A stretch of DNA of 64,000 nt from Gentiana macrophylla (lineage: Eukaryota; Streptophyta; Magnoliopsida; Gentianales; Gentianaceae), in contig CM047814.1 of the NCBI GenBank assembly GCA_026214975.1, positions 20,235,541-20,299,540 on the forward strand, read 5' to 3'. Below are positions 1 through 9,999 of the stretch, piece by piece. The translations under genes were made by a program, and so were the position numbers. Numbering within the stretch: the stretch's first letter is position 1; each line of letters starts with the position of its first letter. Under the pieces are notes generated by a model. That model was not told the DNA's origin. It ran no database searches and saw nothing but the letters and a program-made list of their open reading frames with translations.

Positions 1-390
1 AACATATGTAAAGTATGGCAGGAGGTAAGGTAAGTGGGTGTAGGGTATGGTGAGGTAGGTGGATGGTAAAGTAGTCATAAAGGACTCTATGAGATCCTAA
101 CAACATCATGACATCTCAATTATCTCTTAACCTAGCTATGTTAGGCTCTTTAACCATTGTTGTAGCTCACCATATGTATTCTATGCCCCTATCCATACCT
201 AGCTACTGACTGTGGTACCCATTGTTGTAGTTCACACATCACATGTGGGGTAATGAGGCATGGTAGGGTGGTTAACGAGGTGAAGTATGGTGAGGTGATT
301 GGTAAGACGAGTGATATGTAAGGAACGGTGGGTAGGGTATGGTAGAGTGGTGTGGCAAGGTAAAATGGGTGGGGTAGGGCTACCCCACCA
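1..390. repeat. G-rich irregular short-period repeat
   Basis: Variants of GGTATGGT, GGTAGGG and GGTGAGGT recur at 1-60 and 245-385. Complement-strand variants (ACCCTACCCCACCC) appear at about 1065-1085. No open frame here looks like a gene. It may be an old simple repeat or the edge of a repeat cut by the window start. No boundaries or target duplication can be seen. Confidence 0.4.
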
Positions 391-1619
391 CCCCACACCT
401 AACCCCACATCTTCCATCATATTCTACCTGATAAACTAATACTGTGGTAAATATCACGGGTGCGGTATTTGTATGATTGTGTGGATATCCGGCTTAGTGT
501 TTACGTGTTTGATGCTTAAAGTTCAAGAAATAGCTACGATGATTAGCAAGAACAATATGCATGTGTGTGTAGAGTGTTTGGCGACAAATTGGCGAGCTTG
601 GTGCGTAATTCAATTATCGATCCTCTTGAAGAGGTTAGTGCCGCTTATTTATAGGGCTTACATAGTCGATTACAAGCGCGGAAAGTAAAATACAAGCGAG
701 ACATAAAGATAAGGTTGTGGGTCGAGTTCTCCATCACCCGAGTTGACTTGTACTTCGAATCTTGCGAGTTCATCGCCTGAGACTTGACTTTGATACCTAA
801 TAGAGTGGGCTGCAAATTGAAGGGCGGGCTTGGTCGGCCCTCAATGCTTCGTCTCGCCTAGTACGGCGTATGAAGGCTGTTGGTGCCCTTTACCTAATTG
901 ACTACAGATGTCGGCATAAGATGGTCTTGATTATTCTTGGCCTTGCTTGTCCTACTATAACGCGAGATGATCGAACCAAGGACCCTACTCACTATTGGGC
1001 CCCTTAGAGGTGGTCCAACATGAATCCGCGGGAGCATTTACTGGTTTGGCGTATCATAAACCATATCATACCCTACCCCACCCAACATTAATCTACTATC
1101 ATGCCCAACTCATCACTCAATGTGTCACATTTTACATAATTTGTCATTCCATTATTTTACATTTCAAACGCAGTAATTGAATTAATTTATTTCATTCCAT
1201 TCCATTGCTATTATTTTATTTTATTTCATTATATTCTTGCATAACAAACATGACATTACTATACAACTATCATATGACATTAGATATATTAGGTCTTAAG
1301 TAACACACATTTTACTAATAACACACCCTCGGTATCACGCTAAAAATCAGTTTTTAAAACTCAATGGGTGTGCATATTTAAGATCTTAAAAGCCAATTTG
1401 CAGGGATTATCACCTATTATGTCTCACGCTAAAAAACAATTTTTCAAAATATCGTTTATAAAACCTATATTAATAAAATTGAGTGGTTGTGAATGCCAAA
1501 TTGATTTTGGGCTGCCGGGTTAAATTAGTTTTTTAACCTATGTACTGATTATTAAGGCTTTGAAGAAGTTTATTTGGATATAAGCTTTTCTTCATAAGAG
1601 ATCATTTTTATATCCATAT
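391..1619. other. Intergenic, no gene recognised
   Basis: Frames longer than 60 codons at 473-688 and 995-1180 have no recognisable domain and no splice context. The stretch is moderately GC-rich from 690 to 1040 and AT-rich afterwards, with TTATTTTATTTCATT runs near 1190-1240. Nothing here can be assigned a function. Confidence 0.5.
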
Positions 1620-1775
1620 TACCCCGCATCCCTTTAACCCTACCCCCAATCCTTAAACCCTAGTCCCTACCTCTTAACCCTTAAACCCATAACCCCGTAA
1701 ACCCTACCCCTATGCCCATAAACCCTCTCACTACCCCTTAAACCCATGCGTACCCTCAACCCTTAAACCCCTAAG
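1620..1775. repeat. Degenerate interstitial telomere-like repeat
   Basis: AAACCCT and AACCCT units recur about a dozen times with variable spacing, for example around 1645, 1680, 1695, 1720, 1740 and 1765. The plant telomere repeat read on this strand is CCCTAAA. Units here are interrupted by CCC, TACC and CAT fillers, so this is a decayed interstitial array or a telobox-rich stretch, not a telomere end. A further isolated AAACCCTAG lies near 2245. Confidence 0.55.
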
Positions 1776-1918
1776 AACAACCTGCGTTGCTATGTCGATC
1801 TATGGTTTCTAAATTTTTTTTAAACTGAAAAGCCAAATGTTCCTTGGCAAAGTTGAGAAGGAAGGAGGGCTGACGTTTTTAGACCGGTTTCGGTTGGCGC
1901 CTTGGCGGAGGTGCGCCA

Positions 1919-2233
1919 ATGGATGAAAATGGAGGTGCCGTCAATAGAGGGAATAGTTTTTCTCAAATGAATGAGAAGGAAGAAGATGATGTTTCCATTG
2001 TTTTAAAATATGGTGGGAAAAACACTTGCCTCGAGATAGCCGACTCACTTTTATTTTCAAAGCCGGTTTTCAAGGAGCTTTATAGGTGTCATAAGAATGT
2101 AAATTTTGCTATTATTGACACCAATAGCGGATCGACATTGCACTCACTGTGGGCCCTAATGGAATTTATCAAAAACGTACTTGACGATGCTGGAAATCGT
2201 CCGAGAATTAAGACGGGTCAATCTCCTATGTGA
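1919..2233 (+). CDS. Small hypothetical ORF, 104 aa
   Basis: An ATG-initiated frame of 104 codons follows the telomere-like tract. The predicted protein is acidic at the N-terminus (EKEEDD near residue 21) and lysine-rich later, and it ends RIKTGQSPM. I do not recognise a domain, signal peptide or membrane segment. No splice continuation or promoter is evident. It could be one exon of a decayed gene, a transposon-carried fragment or chance. Its length in AT-rich intergenic DNA is only weak evidence that it is real. Confidence 0.2.
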   Translation: MDENGGAVNRGNSFSQMNEKEEDDVSIVLKYGGKNTCLEIADSLLFSKPVFKELYRCHKNVNFAIIDTNSGSTLHSLWALMEFIKNVLDDAGNRPRIKTGQSPM

Positions 2234-3640
2234 TAAAGACCTTAAACCCTAGAAACCTTAATTCGGAAGAAGTGGAACGTGTTTGTTGTTTGTATAGATC
2301 GAGCTCTCCAGCTTATTTCGAGAGTTGCCACGTATCCAATAGTTGAATTGAAATCAAGTTCATCGTAGCTTCTGCAGGGTTGTTTATATAGGTGGCATCT
2401 ACGCCCCTATTACTTGTTATACAAGTATTATTTATTATTATTATTTCCCAAGGATATATACGCATTAATCTCTATTATTTAGAGATAATTATGGATATAT
2501 TGAATAATGCCAAGATTGTTTTTATGACTTAAGATTCTTTCTTATTTATCTTTAATTATTCTCCACGCGGAATAACAATCGAATTTGTGCGGGCGTTCCG
2601 TGCTCAAATTTCAAGACTAATATGGGCGAATCCCGCTATTATTCCTCTTCACTGCACCTTAGCCGACCTGAGGTGGCTGGAGGAGGAATTCGTGCCGATT
2701 ACCGATCTGGGAATGACGACCAGCCGTTAGTTCAGTTTCTGGGGCCCTTGGCTCTTAATGCCCTAAAGTTAAGGCCTAATTATTTATTATGTCTTCTCGA
2801 GGTGACACACTACATGCGGGCTCCCTGATCGACATCATCAGTACTATTATTATAGCCCGGATCCTTTGCAGACATCATAACATTGCTGTGATAAGAGGGG
2901 AAACTATTCATCAACAAAAGTTTTAAAAAAAAATGAAACATATATATACGTACATCAACAAATTACCAGGACGTACAGCAGACGTTCCCAATTGCATATA
3001 ATGCATGGCTGTATCCACATGAAATGACAATGAAAAAAAAGAAAGGGAAAATAAAAACAATTTGTGAAAGATTCTTGTAACTTGTAAGCATCCAATAATT
3101 TTAATTTGATTCCATTGTGTTGTCAATTCCTTGACAAATAAACAACAACTATTGCAAAAAGACAAATGCTTGAAAGCATTGCAGAAAATACCCATCACCC
3201 TTTGTGCTTCTCGTGCGAGACCTCGCCTAACCTTGGATTCATTTAATAATAATAACAATAATAATTTTAATTATAACAATGTTGCTATCCCAATATATAT
3301 AACTGAAAATATACGTTTTTAGACCATTGAATATAATTATTTACATTATTTTCGATATTTTCATCACTCGTGTGATAACAACATAAAAAAAATAAAACAA
3401 TACAAAGCATTACATAAAAGACACAGCTAAGCAAATGAATGAGACTAATTACTTATCAACATGATTCATTTTTAATCACCACAATGAGGAGAATAACCCC
3501 GTACCCGTAGAGAAGAAGATGAAAAATAGCAAATAAGAAAGAAAATTTAAAATACATGTTACTGTACTAAAAATGGTACTAAAAAACACACAATAGCGGA
3601 TTTCAATTGTAGATTTTCTTTGATCATAGGATTGATTTCG
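2234..3640. other. Intergenic, no gene recognised
   Basis: AT-rich sequence with ATT microsatellite runs (2425-2445) and an AATAATAAC tract at 3245-3275. Open frames at 2622-2828, 2923-3258 and 3131-3322 overlap on both strands and look compositional. No conserved protein motif is visible. Confidence 0.5.
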
Positions 3641-3649
3641 GCTTAAATT

Positions 3650-3893
3650 TACTACCTCTCACATAGATTAAAGTTGATTAAATTGGTTATGCATAATAAT
3701 TAATTTTGATTAAAAAACTAAAATGACCTTGACTGTTATTAATGCAAAGTATTGAAAAGTTGGTGAGTATATAATAAACGAAAGGTAAAAAAAGAAAAAT
3801 GTAATAAATGTTTTATTGGATTTCTAAATAGATTTACATTATAGAACAAATTCGAAAAGATAAATTGATTTATATTTTAGGACGAAGGTAGTA
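3650..3893. mobile_element. Stowaway-like MITE
   Basis: The left end TACTACCTCTCACATAG and the inverse of the right end (TACTACCTTCGTCCTA) are imperfect terminal inverted repeats of the CTCCCTCCGTCC type seen in plant Tc1/Mariner Stowaway MITEs. The element would be about 244 bp, AT-rich and non-coding, with a TA at each edge. The family call rests on termini and size only; the arms have diverged. Confidence 0.5.
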
Positions 3894-3899
3894 CATGAT

Positions 3900-4590
3900 T
3901 CGTCAATTTCAGTTGAAAATCCACATCATTTAATTCATGTCATACAACATTCAATTTTTCGAACAGGGACTCACATCGGTGGAGAGAGATTTTTTTTCCC
4001 CACACAAATCGGTTGAAAATTAGATTTTCTTCAAACAATAGAATTGCTAATTGATTTGTTCTTTTGTGTTTTATATTTCGAGTGGGAAGCAGAAATGGCG
4101 TGGAAGCAGAGTAATCGTTGTAAAGCCGAATCATTATATATTTACGATGTTCAAGATGTATGAAATGATTGCAGTAAAGAAGATTTCGCCACTCGATGTT
4201 GTGTCACCATAAACTTATTTCATTTTAGGAACGCCACAGAGTGACATTGGTACGAACATTACTGCCACCGACATTCGTTGTGTATAAACGTCACCAGAAT
4301 TGACGTTTGCCCCTTAATGTATGAAAAAAACAACACTATCGTTGACGTTTTTATTATAAAAGAAACATCGCATACAATAATCACGGTCCGTAATTTTTTG
4401 ATGTGTTAAAGACTTAAAGTTGAGTTCTAAAGTGATGGTTAAAAAAATGAATATTAAATAAAAATACCACCACAATTTGGGCCAACTCTCACAAGGTTTG
4501 GGTCTGTCAAATATGGTTTGTGGGCCGGATGTTGGCATAACTAGAATTATTCAATAGGGGAACCCGTTGTTCGGGTTCATGGATGCCGTA
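3900..4590. other. Intergenic, no gene recognised
   Basis: AT-rich sequence with open frames at 3940-4134 and 4314-4538 on the minus strand that show no recognisable domain. It separates the Stowaway-like MITE from the hAT-type MITE. Confidence 0.5.
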
Positions 4591-4600
4591 CCGAAACTCT

Positions 4601-5059
4601 ATGCCGAAGTGAATCGGACTGCTCGTGAGCTACTCATACTCGACTCGCAAAAAAACTTGATTCGATTCGGTTTTTTCGAGTACGAGCTTGAGCCAAGCTA
4701 CTCGAATATTTAACCGAGCTGATCTTGATCTTTAAAATATAATAATCGAGTAGCTTACGAGCTAATCGAGCTTGATTAAAAGCTATTTAATTAATTTTCT
4801 TAAAAACAATTATTATTAAATACATGTTTTATAATTCATAAAATATTACGACATTCGAGTATTAGACGAGTTGAACTCGATCTTGCCATAGTTTATAATA
4901 AAATATGTTTACGAGCCGAGTCGAAGTATGTCGAGTATTTAGCAAGTTGAGTTTGAACTTGCCTTTTATGACTCGATCAAGTTCGAGTCGAGTTTCAAGC
5001 CTTGATAATTTTAGTCGAGTTGAGCCCTGTAAAGCATCGACTCGATTACACCCCTGGCC
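4601..5059. mobile_element. hAT-type MITE with 8-bp target duplication
   Basis: The direct repeat GAAACTCT occurs at 4593-4600 and 5060-5067 and brackets 459 bp. The left edge (GCCGAAGTGAATCG) and the inverse of the right edge (GCCAGGGGTGTAATCG) are imperfect inverted repeats. An 8-bp target duplication is the hAT hallmark, and the GGGGTGTAA terminus is common in plant hAT MITEs. The interior is full of GAGTCGAG, CGAGCTTG and CTCGA words in both orientations, typical subterminal repeats. It has no coding capacity. Confidence 0.65.
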
Positions 5060-5365
5060 GAAACTCTGTCTAGCCTATATTTCCTTTTTCTTTTTATAGG
5101 TGTATAAAACATTATCAAACACCTCTAATTTCAACCATCTCTTAACACTTAAAGATTAAGTACTTAATTTGTTTAACAAACAAGCCATAAGTCAACATTT
5201 CGCAAGGCTTAAAGAGTCGTGTTCCGGTGCTCATACATTCTTTCCGCAGAGGGTCTCGATTGTGGTGCTGAGCTGAGGCTACTAGAAGTTGAATTTAGAC
5301 AATGCAAATTAAAAGATAATGTCCCAAGGCATGCATACCAACATTAACAAGTGGGGCACAGAAAA

Positions 5366-5535
5366 TCATCAAAATAAATGAACATGCTACTATTAACGTG
5401 TCAGCGCATTTGCTAGCTAGGCATGGTCTACCTTCTTTTGGTATCACTGTTTGGGGTGCGACTCCTCTGCATGATGTAATCTCCGTTTCTGTTGCGGAAT
5501 TGAGTTAATATAATTTATTTTTCAAAAAAAAAAAT
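5366..5535 (+). pseudogene. LINE retrotransposon 3' end (RNase H C-terminus plus poly-A)
   Basis: The + frame ending at the TAA at 5506-5508 reads INVSAHLLARHGL followed by VWGATPLHDVI and AELS. This matches the end of the RVT_3-type RNase H domain that terminates many plant L1-like LINEs, where an (A)AHxLA(K/R) motif precedes an aromatic-W segment. A poly-A run at 5523-5533 follows about 15 bp after the stop, as expected for a LINE 3' terminus. Upstream reverse transcriptase sequence is absent, so this is a 5'-truncated copy. Confidence 0.5.
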
Positions 5536-5539
5536 CATA

Positions 5540-6380
5540 ACAAAATATATAAATTTCTCACTTATTGTCATGGATAATGGGTTTAAAAAATTATTTTTTA
5601 ACAATTTATACCCTATTGGAGCAACTTAAATCAATGAGGAGTGCAATATAAACGTATATAGACCTCACAGCTCAGGGCTGCTTAGTGTGAGACTGTTTGA
5701 CCATTTTATCTAGTTTTGCATTTATTTCATTTGCTTTTGTTCGTTGTAATGGAGAATGTCTCATTATCATCTTTTAGCGCGTCACGCTTTGTTAAACTCG
5801 GCATCTTGCGGTAATATGCTCTGGTGATATTGTGACCGTTTGTTTGGCGGATAATAAGTAATAAAAAATTTTATTTCCTAAAATTAAAAAAAAACTGTTA
5901 TAGACCACATGTTTATATAAAATAAAATAAAAACCTATAAAACATAACAGTTTCGTTCGTTTTTTTATTTTATTTTATTTTATTTTTTGGGGTTAAGAAA
6001 AATGAAATCCATTCGATAATTGATAATTACACATCTTTTATACCCAAATGATATAAACCTTTCCCTAAAAAAAATGATATAAACCTATAGATATCGAATT
6101 AATCATCGAAAGTTGTCTATTTATGATACGTTTTTTTTGGAAGTCATATAATATTATTTAGGGCCAATTATTTAAAATGACTGATTTTCAACTTATTAGG
6201 GTAATAGAATGACACTCAAATCTTATTTAGTTATAAGGACATTCTAATTTTAAGAAGGAAACTTATTTAGTTATAAGGACATTCTAATTTCAAGTGGATA
6301 AAGAGGAAGAAGGAAAAAAAGGAAGGAAGGGAAAAAAAAAAGCGCTCAAAGGAAAAAAAAAAACCGTTTTTTTATTTTAT
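5540..6380. other. AT-rich intergenic DNA
   Basis: Low-complexity A and T runs dominate, and there is a short direct repeat of CTTATTTAGTTATAAGGAC at about 6220-6285. No coding frame, inverted repeat or regulatory element can be supported. Confidence 0.5.
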
Positions 6381-6389
6381 TTTTTAATT

Positions 6390-6545
6390 CACCATATTTC
6401 TAAACGTCATATATTTTGATCTAAAACTCGGATCATCATAATTTTTTCATTAAAATTCATATTTTTTCGTCTTTTTTATTCTAAAATCAAATTTGATATT
6501 TTTCCGAATAAATTTCATAAATCAATTTTTTCTTCATAAAAATCG
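6390..6545. repeat. Dispersed ATTTTGATCTAAAACTCGGATC-type repeat
   Basis: The segment contains TTTTGATCTAAAACTCGG, then CATTAAAATTCAT, then a CCGA-centred AAATTT stretch. The same order of words occurs twice in tandem at 30635-30915 (TTTTGATTTATAACTCCG, CACCAAAATTCATTTTT, GACGTAAATTTTGAAAG). This indicates one dispersed family with at least three copies in the window. Its class is unknown. Confidence 0.45.
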
Positions 6546-6559
6546 ACGTGGCGTATTGA

Positions 6560-6860
6560 TCACCGTCATACATTGACCACCTACCCCGATGCATTGACCA
6601 CCGGGATCCATTAACCACCCCGATGCATTGACCGCCGCGATTCATTGACTACCATGATGTATTGACCGCCGCGATCCATTGACAACCTTGATCAGTGACA
6701 TCTCATTGTAACGATTTATCCATTGACGTCTCATTGTAGCGATTTATGCAGTGACTTCTTATTGTAGCGATCTATGCAGTGATGTCTTATTGTATCAAAT
6801 TATATAGTGACGTGTTATTGTAACGATTTATGCAGTGACGTGTTATTGTAACGATTTATT
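6560..6860. repeat. Minisatellite, two sub-arrays
   Basis: From 6560 to 6690, units of the form GATGCATTGACCACC or GATCCATTGAC repeat about eight times. From 6690 to 6860, units of about 36 bp built on GTGACGTCTTATTGTAACGATTTATGCA repeat about six times. The GCAGTGAC word is the complement of the GTCACTGC word in the minisatellites at 7040-8325, so the arrays are probably related. Confidence 0.6.
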
Positions 6861-7039
6861 CATACCTTTGGTTGTAAAAATCTGCCTTTAAACCAAAAAA
6901 AACAAAAGAAATACAGTTATTTTACAAAGTTATCGAATATTTAAACCAACACTAATCAAATAAACCAAGATCAATCAAATATTTAAAGATAACAAAGAAA
7001 TAAAGTTACTTTACAAAGTTATCAAATATGTGTATCAAG

Positions 7040-7288
7040 TTGTATATGCGGTGACAACAATATCATTACATCAGTTATCTAATTGTAAATACAGTCATCA
7101 ATGTCACTGCATATGTCATCAACGTCACTACATCGTGATATCAATGTCATTTGCGTAAGTCATCAATGTCACAAAGATAACCCATCAATGTCATCAGATC
7201 GTACATCAATGTCACTGCATAATTTATCAATGTCATCGCGTCGAGACATCAATGTCACTGCATAAGTCAGCAATGTCACTACATAAGC
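7040..7288. repeat. CATCAATGTCAC minisatellite, array 1
   Basis: Units of about 17-33 bp based on CATCAATGTCACTGCATAAGT recur about ten times with irregular length and with ATCG variants (CATCGTGA, CAGATCGTA). The units are not constant and there are no distinct spacers. The array abuts the 3' end of the membrane-protein exon copy at 7290-7661. Confidence 0.7.
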
Positions 7289-7289
7289 C

Positions 7290-7661
7290 CAGACCACCAA
7301 GATGATCATAGAGGGCACTCTTGTCAATCTCTTGATGATGGTAACTCTTGCACACATAGTAAAACATACTCTGCACTAATAGGCCAGCCAGATTAACTAT
7401 CACCAGCAACCCAACCAAGAATCCACCAACCATAATTCTTGTAAACACACCATGATTATCCCCACCATTAACCACAACTGATGAGAATATAGTGTGATCA
7501 GTCCACAAATAGCCACATACCCAAATCCCAAAAACAAGGTTAAAAGCTATCATGGTCCTGCACTTTAACAACTGATAGCTCTTTTTCATAGTTGCAAGCC
7601 CATATTCCGGCTCCAATACAGAAACCACGCTAGCCAAATGCCACAAAGCACTTATATCGAC
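7290..7661 (-). pseudogene. Membrane-protein exon fragment, copy 1
   Basis: Read on the minus strand after a TTGCAG acceptor (exon start at 7661), the frame gives LWHLASVVSVLEPEYG, then KKSYQLLK, a hydrophobic stretch, and GLLVQSMFYYVCKSYHH ending SALYDHL. This matches the C-terminal half of an uncharacterised plant multi-pass membrane protein family (Arabidopsis At4g19950/At5g44860-like, from memory). At least two membrane segments are visible. The natural C-terminus after SALYDHL is replaced by minisatellite-encoded residues. N-terminal exons are missing, so this is a gene fragment. Confidence 0.6.
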
Positions 7662-7699
7662 CTGCAACACAAGAAACAGGACAAAGACAACCATAAGAG

Positions 7700-8325
7700 A
7701 AAAGAAAAACAACCCAAACTATGAGTATCCACAGCTATTATAAGTAGCACCAGAAACCCAAAAAAGACTTAATTGTAAGCCACCATGGTGAGTGTAACCT
7801 ATAAGAAGGTAATAAAGAGCCTCCTAGATCGTACTTGTGCTGCGAAAGCAAAAGGGACTATATCATCTATTATAAGCACCCAAATACACTGTCAACTAAT
7901 TAGGAAAACACAATCTATGAATGCTCAAATGTTTCTCTGTAGAAGTGTTATTGTGTCATCGCTCGTACATCAATGTCACTGCATAAGTCATCGATGTCCT
8001 CTGCATCGACATCAATGTCACTGCGATAAGTCATCAATGTCATTTGCATCGAGACATCAATGTCACCGCGTAAGTCATCAATGTCACTCCATCAAGTAGC
8101 ATGTAAATCGGAAAAATAATTATTACTTGGTAGTTCTTGAGCTTACACTTCTTTGTCAAAATGCATATAAACACAAAGGAGACCGTAAGTAAACATCGAA
8201 AAGCTATTGATCGCATCAAACATCAATGTCGCCGCATCAAACATCAATGTCACTTTGCATAATTCATCAATGTCCCTCGTGATCGACATCAATGTCACTG
8301 CGTAAGTCAAAGAATGTCATCAGAT
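7700..8325. repeat. Spacer between exon copies with CATCAATGTCAC arrays 2 and 3
   Basis: Non-coding spacer at 7700-7960 and 8100-8215. The same CATCAATGTCAC(T/C)GC-based units as at 7040-7288 recur at about 7965-8100 and 8220-8325. Each array lies 3' of, or next to, a copy of the membrane-protein exon, so exon plus minisatellite was probably duplicated as a unit of about 1.03 kb. Confidence 0.6.
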
Positions 8326-8695
8326 AAGCCTGCACCACCAAGATGATCATAGAGGGCACTATTGTCAATCTCTTGATAATAGTAACTCTTGCACACATAG
8401 TAAAACACACTCTGCACTAATAGGCCCGCCAGATTAACTATCACCAACAACCCAACCAAGAATCCACCAACCATAATTCTTGTAAGCACACCATGATTAT
8501 CCCCGCCATTAACCACAACTGATGAGAATATATTTTGATCAGTCCACAAATATCCAAATACCCAAAAACAAGGCCGAAAGATATCAGGGTCCTACCCTTT
8601 AACAACTGATAGCTCTTTTTCATAGCTGCAAGCCCATAAACCGGCTCCAATACAGAAACCACGCTAGCCAAATGCCACAAAGCACTTATATAAAC
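8324..8695 (-). pseudogene. Membrane-protein exon fragment, copy 2
   Basis: A second copy of the exon at 7290-7661, close to it along its length, starts after a TGCAG acceptor. It encodes ALWHLASVVSVLEPVYGL and, after a frame break near 8545-8560, the segment ending VCKSYYYQEIDNSALYDHL. The frame break lies in the loop after LVFGY. This copy keeps EPVYG where copy 1 has EPEYG. Like copy 1 it lacks upstream exons, and the minisatellite replaces its 3' end. Tandem duplication of a captured fragment is the simplest reading. Confidence 0.6.
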
Positions 8696-8699
8696 CTGC

Positions 8700-9390
8700 A
8701 CCCCAAGAAACAAGACAAAGACAACCATAAGAGAAAAGAAAAACAACACGTTAATATTATAGCACACGTTACCCCATATGAAATCAATTCCATTAGTTTA
8801 ACCCACTCGCCAGTATTATATACTCATAGTAATAGGCCTGGAACTGTCCAGCTTACCCGTACGTTCTTAAATATTCACCATCACTAGCTACCTGGAATCT
8901 TTAATTATTATAAGCAAAAAAACCTCATTTCATAAACAACTCACCTAAAAGGAAAAGCAAAAAGCTTGAGCCTTTAAACAAATATGAATAGAAAAAGCAT
9001 AGAAATTATCATTTCTATCAATTACAACATACTATAGGAGTAATGCAGCAAAGATAAGCAAATGTATTAAAGAAACATTGTAAAAGTATAGAGAAATAAG
9101 AGTATTGTCTAGAAAGAGGACGAGAGGCAAACAAAGACAGAGAGAAATAAAAGAAAATGGGCAGACCGGAGAGAGGTGGATAAACTGTTGTATGAAGTCA
9201 TTTTAGTGTAATATGCGGTGGTTCCGTGGTGGTTTTCTGATGCAGATCGGAGCAATTAAGTGGAAGGCTGTGTTGAAATTAAGAAAGAAATAGCATTGTA
9301 GTACTAATTCAAAATCTTATACTTAATTCTTTAAAGCTTTCAGAAAATAAAAGAGCCCATCAGATATTGTAAGAACGTTGTATAAGTACG
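8700..9390. other. Non-coding stretch between gene fragments
   Basis: AT-rich and purine-rich DNA (AGAGAAATAAGAG runs near 9095-9150). The sequence just 5' of the exon-2 copy (8696-8760) is intron-like and matches the corresponding intron upstream of copy 1. No further exon of either captured gene was recognised. Confidence 0.45.
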
Positions 9391-9400
9391 ACAAGAGAAC

Positions 9401-9637
9401 CTGTAACTTCTTCTCCTCGTCTTTTTCACCCCCAGACTTCTTCCCTTCAGATGATTGCTCGTGTACTGAAGAAGAAACTTCTGGTTTAGACTTTTCTTTG
9501 ACTGCTCCCCGTTGCTCGGTAGTGAGATTCATTCCCTGTTTAATCATCCATGGGGGCAAAACTTTCATTTGTGGATTGCTATTTTCGGTTTGGAATTTTT
9601 CTCCGTTTCCTTCCTTCCCGGAGAAGTCAACTTCAAC
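9401..9637 (-). pseudogene. Single exon of a TFIIE-alpha-like gene
   Basis: On the minus strand, an exon bounded by TTGGCAG (acceptor, exon start 9637) and LQ/GTTCTC (donor after 9401) encodes VEVDFSGKEG, then VLPPWMIKQGMNLTTEQRG, then an acidic lysine-rich tail ending EEKKLQ. The PPWMIK-GMNLT-EQRG block is characteristic of the C-terminal half of plant TFIIE subunit alpha, a general transcription factor that works with TFIIH at RNA polymerase II promoters. The zinc-ribbon and winged-helix exons, and the following exon, are not present nearby. It is probably a captured or relic exon, although its open frame and splice sites look fresh. Confidence 0.55.
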
Positions 9638-9834
9638 CTGCCAATACACAAACCATAAGCTGCTATGCTATCCCTTACAAAAGGACATAATTTCCCGGAG
9701 AAATCCGACGTTAACGATGGTTGAGAATAGAAAGACGGAAAAATAGGAAAAGAAAAAAATTAGATCGTTCTTATAACTAAATAAGATTTTGGTCATTCTA
9801 AATGATGATTAAATCAGAATGCAGAACGACGGCC

Positions 9835-9841
9835 TATATAA
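9835..9841 (+). promoter_or_regulatory. Candidate TATA box of NOC4
   Basis: TATATAA lies 165 bp upstream of the chosen NOC4 start codon at 10000, a plausible distance for a plant TATA box plus a 5' leader of about 130 bp. No other core element is evident. The call is by position and sequence only. Confidence 0.35.
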
Positions 9842-9999
9842 CTAATAACCACATAAAAATAATCATCATAAAAAAAGAAGGGTTTCGGTAAAGTATCCGC
9901 CAAAGCCCTGTTCCTGTTTATGTTCAGTTGCTAAGGCGAAGCAGCGGCCGGAACAGCCGGAAAGACAAAACAACGGTGGTAGACCTCAAGCTATCTCCC

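Noticed and set aside
7040..7288. CRISPR-like regularly spaced repeats
   Set aside because: Units vary in length, there are no distinct unique spacers, and the genome is plant nuclear. It is a minisatellite.
9928..9999. Upstream in-frame NOC4 start
   Set aside because: ATG 10000 has better context (G at +4) and gives the family-like MASSQ start. The upstream ATG cannot be excluded.
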